DNA from: an uncultured Agathobaculum sp.
GTDB taxonomy: Bacteria; Bacillota; Clostridia; Oscillospirales; Butyricicoccaceae
Direction of reading: 5' to 3'
DNA length: 7,323 nucleotides
Assembly: GCA_944380945.1 (NCBI GenBank)
Contig: CALWJG010000076.1
Coordinates: forward strand, 1 to 7,323
Below, one piece after another: positions 5,632 through 7,323 of the stretch (its first letter is position 1; each line of letters begins with the position of its first letter). A program made the position numbers and the translations under genes. Under the pieces are notes generated by a model, which was not told where the DNA came from, made no database searches, and worked only from the letters and a program-made list of their open reading frames with translations.

Positions 5632-7323
5632 TCAGCGGTTTTGCAGGGATCGGATCACCTCCTCAATATGTTGGCTGGCCTGCTCGACCTCCCATTTCAG
5701 CTCTGTGGCGGAAAGGCGCTGCGCGCCGTGCCCCAGAATGATCATCTGCTCCATGCCGTCCGATGTGGCGACACGGACGCGGTGCTTGCGCGACAGGTCG
5801 TAGGAAGCCTGCTCGATATACATGTCGGCCGTTTCCGCTTCCTTGGTGTATACGATGTGCAGGCCGTGCCGCTTTTCGATCGAACCGACGCCGCCCTTGA
5901 CCTTGTATGCGTCAAACACGACGATCAGGCGGCATTTGCGGATGCTCTGGTAGTTGCTGAGCAGATTGACCAGCGCTTCGCGCGCCGCATTGATGTCGGC
6001 CTTGGCCAGACTGTTCAGCTCGTCCCATGCGAAAATGATATTGTATCCGTCCACGAGCAGGTAATCATCCTCGCGGATGCGGGTCACATACAGCTGTTCG
6101 AGCGTCGCCGCCCGTTTGCGGCTCTGTTGAAAGGCTTCAAAGCCGCGGTCTTTGATCGGGCCGTAGGTCCGCTCAAACAGGGCGCGCAGCTCTTTGTCGT
6201 CATCTATTCCCGAGGAAACCGCGGCAGAACCGCGCCCGTCCGACGTTTGCTCCTCAGCATCCGACTCTTTCAGGCGGATGCCGGCGTCCACATGCGCATG
6301 CGCCGCCACCTCGTCCCATTTGACGGTCACGCCCGCACCATGCGAGCAGAATACCGAATCCGCCGGGTTTTCCGTGTCGTGCTCGGGCTCATAGCCGATC
6401 GTCTCGATAACCTGCGCCGCATCATGACAGGGCGCATAGCCGCCCGCCGTGCAGGAAAGGCGGCCGCGGCCCTTGGTGTAGGCCGCCACCTCGGTCCAGT
6501 AATTGCGCATGGTCGCGACCGGCGCCGTACCGCACAGCACAGTCCCGTGTGCGGTCTGCTCCGGCGGGTCGAACGTCCCCTCCATCCGCTGGATGTCGGT
6601 CATCGCGCGGCCGACGCAGTCGTCCGGCAGCTCCAGCCGGAACGAATAATACGGCTCGAGCAGCACATTCTCCGCCTGCATCAGCCCGTTGCGCACCGCG
6701 CGGTAGGTCGCCTGCCGGAAATCACCGCCCTCTGTGTGCTTGACATGCGAGCGGCCGGCGACCAGCGTGATCTTCATATCCGTAATCGGCGAGCCGGTCA
6801 GCACGCCGAGATGCGGCTTTTCCGCCAGATGGGTGAGCACCAGACGCTGCCAGTTCAGGTCAAGCATATCGGTCGGGCAGATGGAGGAAAACTGCATCCC
6901 GCTCCCCCGCTCCCCGGGCTCGAGCAGCAGATGCACCTCGGCATAGTGGCGCAGGGGCTCAAAGTGGCCGATGCCGAGCACTGGCGCTGCGATCGTCTCC
7001 TTATAGACAATGCTGCCCTCATCGAAGGACACCTGTACGCCGAACCGGTCGGCGATCAGGCTGGTCAGGATCTCCAGCTGCACCTCGCCCATAAGCTGCA
7101 CATGGATCTCACCCAGCCGCTCGTTCCAAACCACACGCAGCTGCGGATCCTCTTCCTCCAGCTGGCGCAGGTTTTGCAGCATGTGATGCGCGTCGCAGTC
7201 CGCCGGCAGGCAGACGCGGTAGCCGAGCACCGGCTCGAGCACCGGCGGCTCGGCGCCTTCCTCCGCGCCCAGTCCCATGCCCGGGCGGGTATGGGTCAGG
7301 CCGGTCGCAGCGCAGACCATGCC
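5632..7323 (-). CDS. Tet(M)/EF-G-like translation GTPase fused to a YacP/Rae1-type NYN ribonuclease domain (N-terminus outside window)
   Basis: The frame is open from the right edge to TGA at 5634-5632 (563 codons visible), so the GTPase domain and most of domain II lie outside. Residues are numbered from the internal Met at 7320. Residues 1-20 end domain II. Domain III is about 31-110, with LEEEDPQL (54-61) and the Tet(M)-like LMGEVQLEIL (76-85). Domain IV is about 111-220 and domain V about 221-310, with LLEPYYSFRLELP (220-232). A linker (about 350-417) leads to a NYN domain (about 418-562) with the expected acidic residues: D424 in VDGYN, D470 in FDAY, D499 in ETADMYIEQ and D521 in TSD. 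The NYN part resembles Bacillus YacP/Rae1, which cuts mRNA in the ribosomal A site. Automated annotation may call it TetM/TetO, but the tip of domain IV (189-202) lacks the YSPVST segment of Tet(M), so tetracycline resistance is doubtful. Length by analogy would be about 850-900 residues. Confidence 0.9.
   Translation of the reverse strand, partial: GMVCAATGLTHTRPGMGLGAEEGAEPPVLEPVLGYRVCLPADCDAHHMLQNLRQLEEEDPQLRVVWNERLGEIHVQLMGEVQLEILTSLIADRFGVQVSFDEGSIVYKETIAAPVLGIGHFEPLRHYAEVHLLLEPGERGSGMQFSSICPTDMLDLNWQRLVLTHLAEKPHLGVLTGSPITDMKITLVAGRSHVKHTEGGDFRQATYRAVRNGLMQAENVLLEPYYSFRLELPDDCVGRAMTDIQRMEGTFDPPEQTAHGTVLCGTAPVATMRNYWTEVAAYTKGRGRLSCTAGGYAPCHDAAQVIETIGYEPEHDTENPADSVFCSHGAGVTVKWDEVAAHAHVDAGIRLKESDAEEQTSDGRGSAAVSSGIDDDKELRALFERTYGPIKDRGFEAFQQSRKRAATLEQLYVTRIREDDYLLVDGYNIIFAWDELNSLAKADINAAREALVNLLSNYQSIRKCRLIVVFDAYKVKGGVGSIEKRHGLHIVYTKEAETADMYIEQASYDLSRKHRVRVATSDGMEQMIILGHGAQRLSATELKWEVEQASQHIEEVIRSLQNR

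Noticed and set aside
5057..5803. A 248-codon plus-strand frame across the Rrf2 gene
   Set aside because: It is antisense to a clear Rrf2 protein and to the end of the NYN domain, with no family signature or ribosome binding site.
5632..7323. Annotation as a tetracycline resistance gene
   Set aside because: Overall fold similarity to Tet(M) is clear, but the tetracycline-displacing loop has changed and a nuclease domain is fused at the C-terminus, so a resistance function is not supported.

Overview
The window is GC-rich with bacterial gene spacing. It looks like a high-GC Firmicute, most likely a gut clostridium of the Oscillospirales/Ruminococcaceae type. That assignment rests on family content (a DUF2752 protein, a CpXC protein, an Rrf2 regulator, and a Tet(M)-like translation GTPase fused to a NYN nuclease) and on Firmicute-style AAGGAGG ribosome binding sites. 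It is inference, not a taxonomic match. No tRNA, rRNA, CRISPR array, IS element or phage gene is visible. This is mostly ordinary chromosomal sequence.

Layout. Bases 1-333 hold the end of a DUF2752 membrane protein, followed by a strong rho-independent terminator (338-376). A good promoter (417-446) drives a CpXC-domain zinc-ribbon protein (487-1098, +). Convergent to it is a multi-spanning putative heavy-metal/manganese exporter (1183-2034, -) with its own terminator (1146-1180). The exporter diverges from an RhlE-like DEAD-box RNA helicase (2172-3785, +). The 137 bases between them hold the exporter promoter and two inverted repeats. The helicase is followed 27 bases later by a membrane-anchored phosphodiester glycosidase-domain (NAGPA) protein (3813-5000, +), probably in the same transcript. 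A perfect 15-bp hairpin (5026-5060) lies between this gene and the convergent minus-strand genes.

The right end carries two minus-strand genes. One is an Rrf2-family regulator (5138-5566) with three cysteines in an IscR-like position and a perfect inverted repeat inside its own promoter. Upstream of it is the C-terminal part of a large fusion protein (5632-7323, running off the window): domains III-V of a Tet(M)/EF-G-like ribosomal GTPase joined to a YacP/Rae1-like NYN ribonuclease domain. This fusion is the most interesting object here. Bacillus Rae1, a stand-alone NYN protein of the same family, cuts mRNA in the ribosomal A site, and the Tet(M)/EF-G fold binds next to that site. The architecture therefore suggests a single-protein, ribosome-targeted mRNA cleavage factor.
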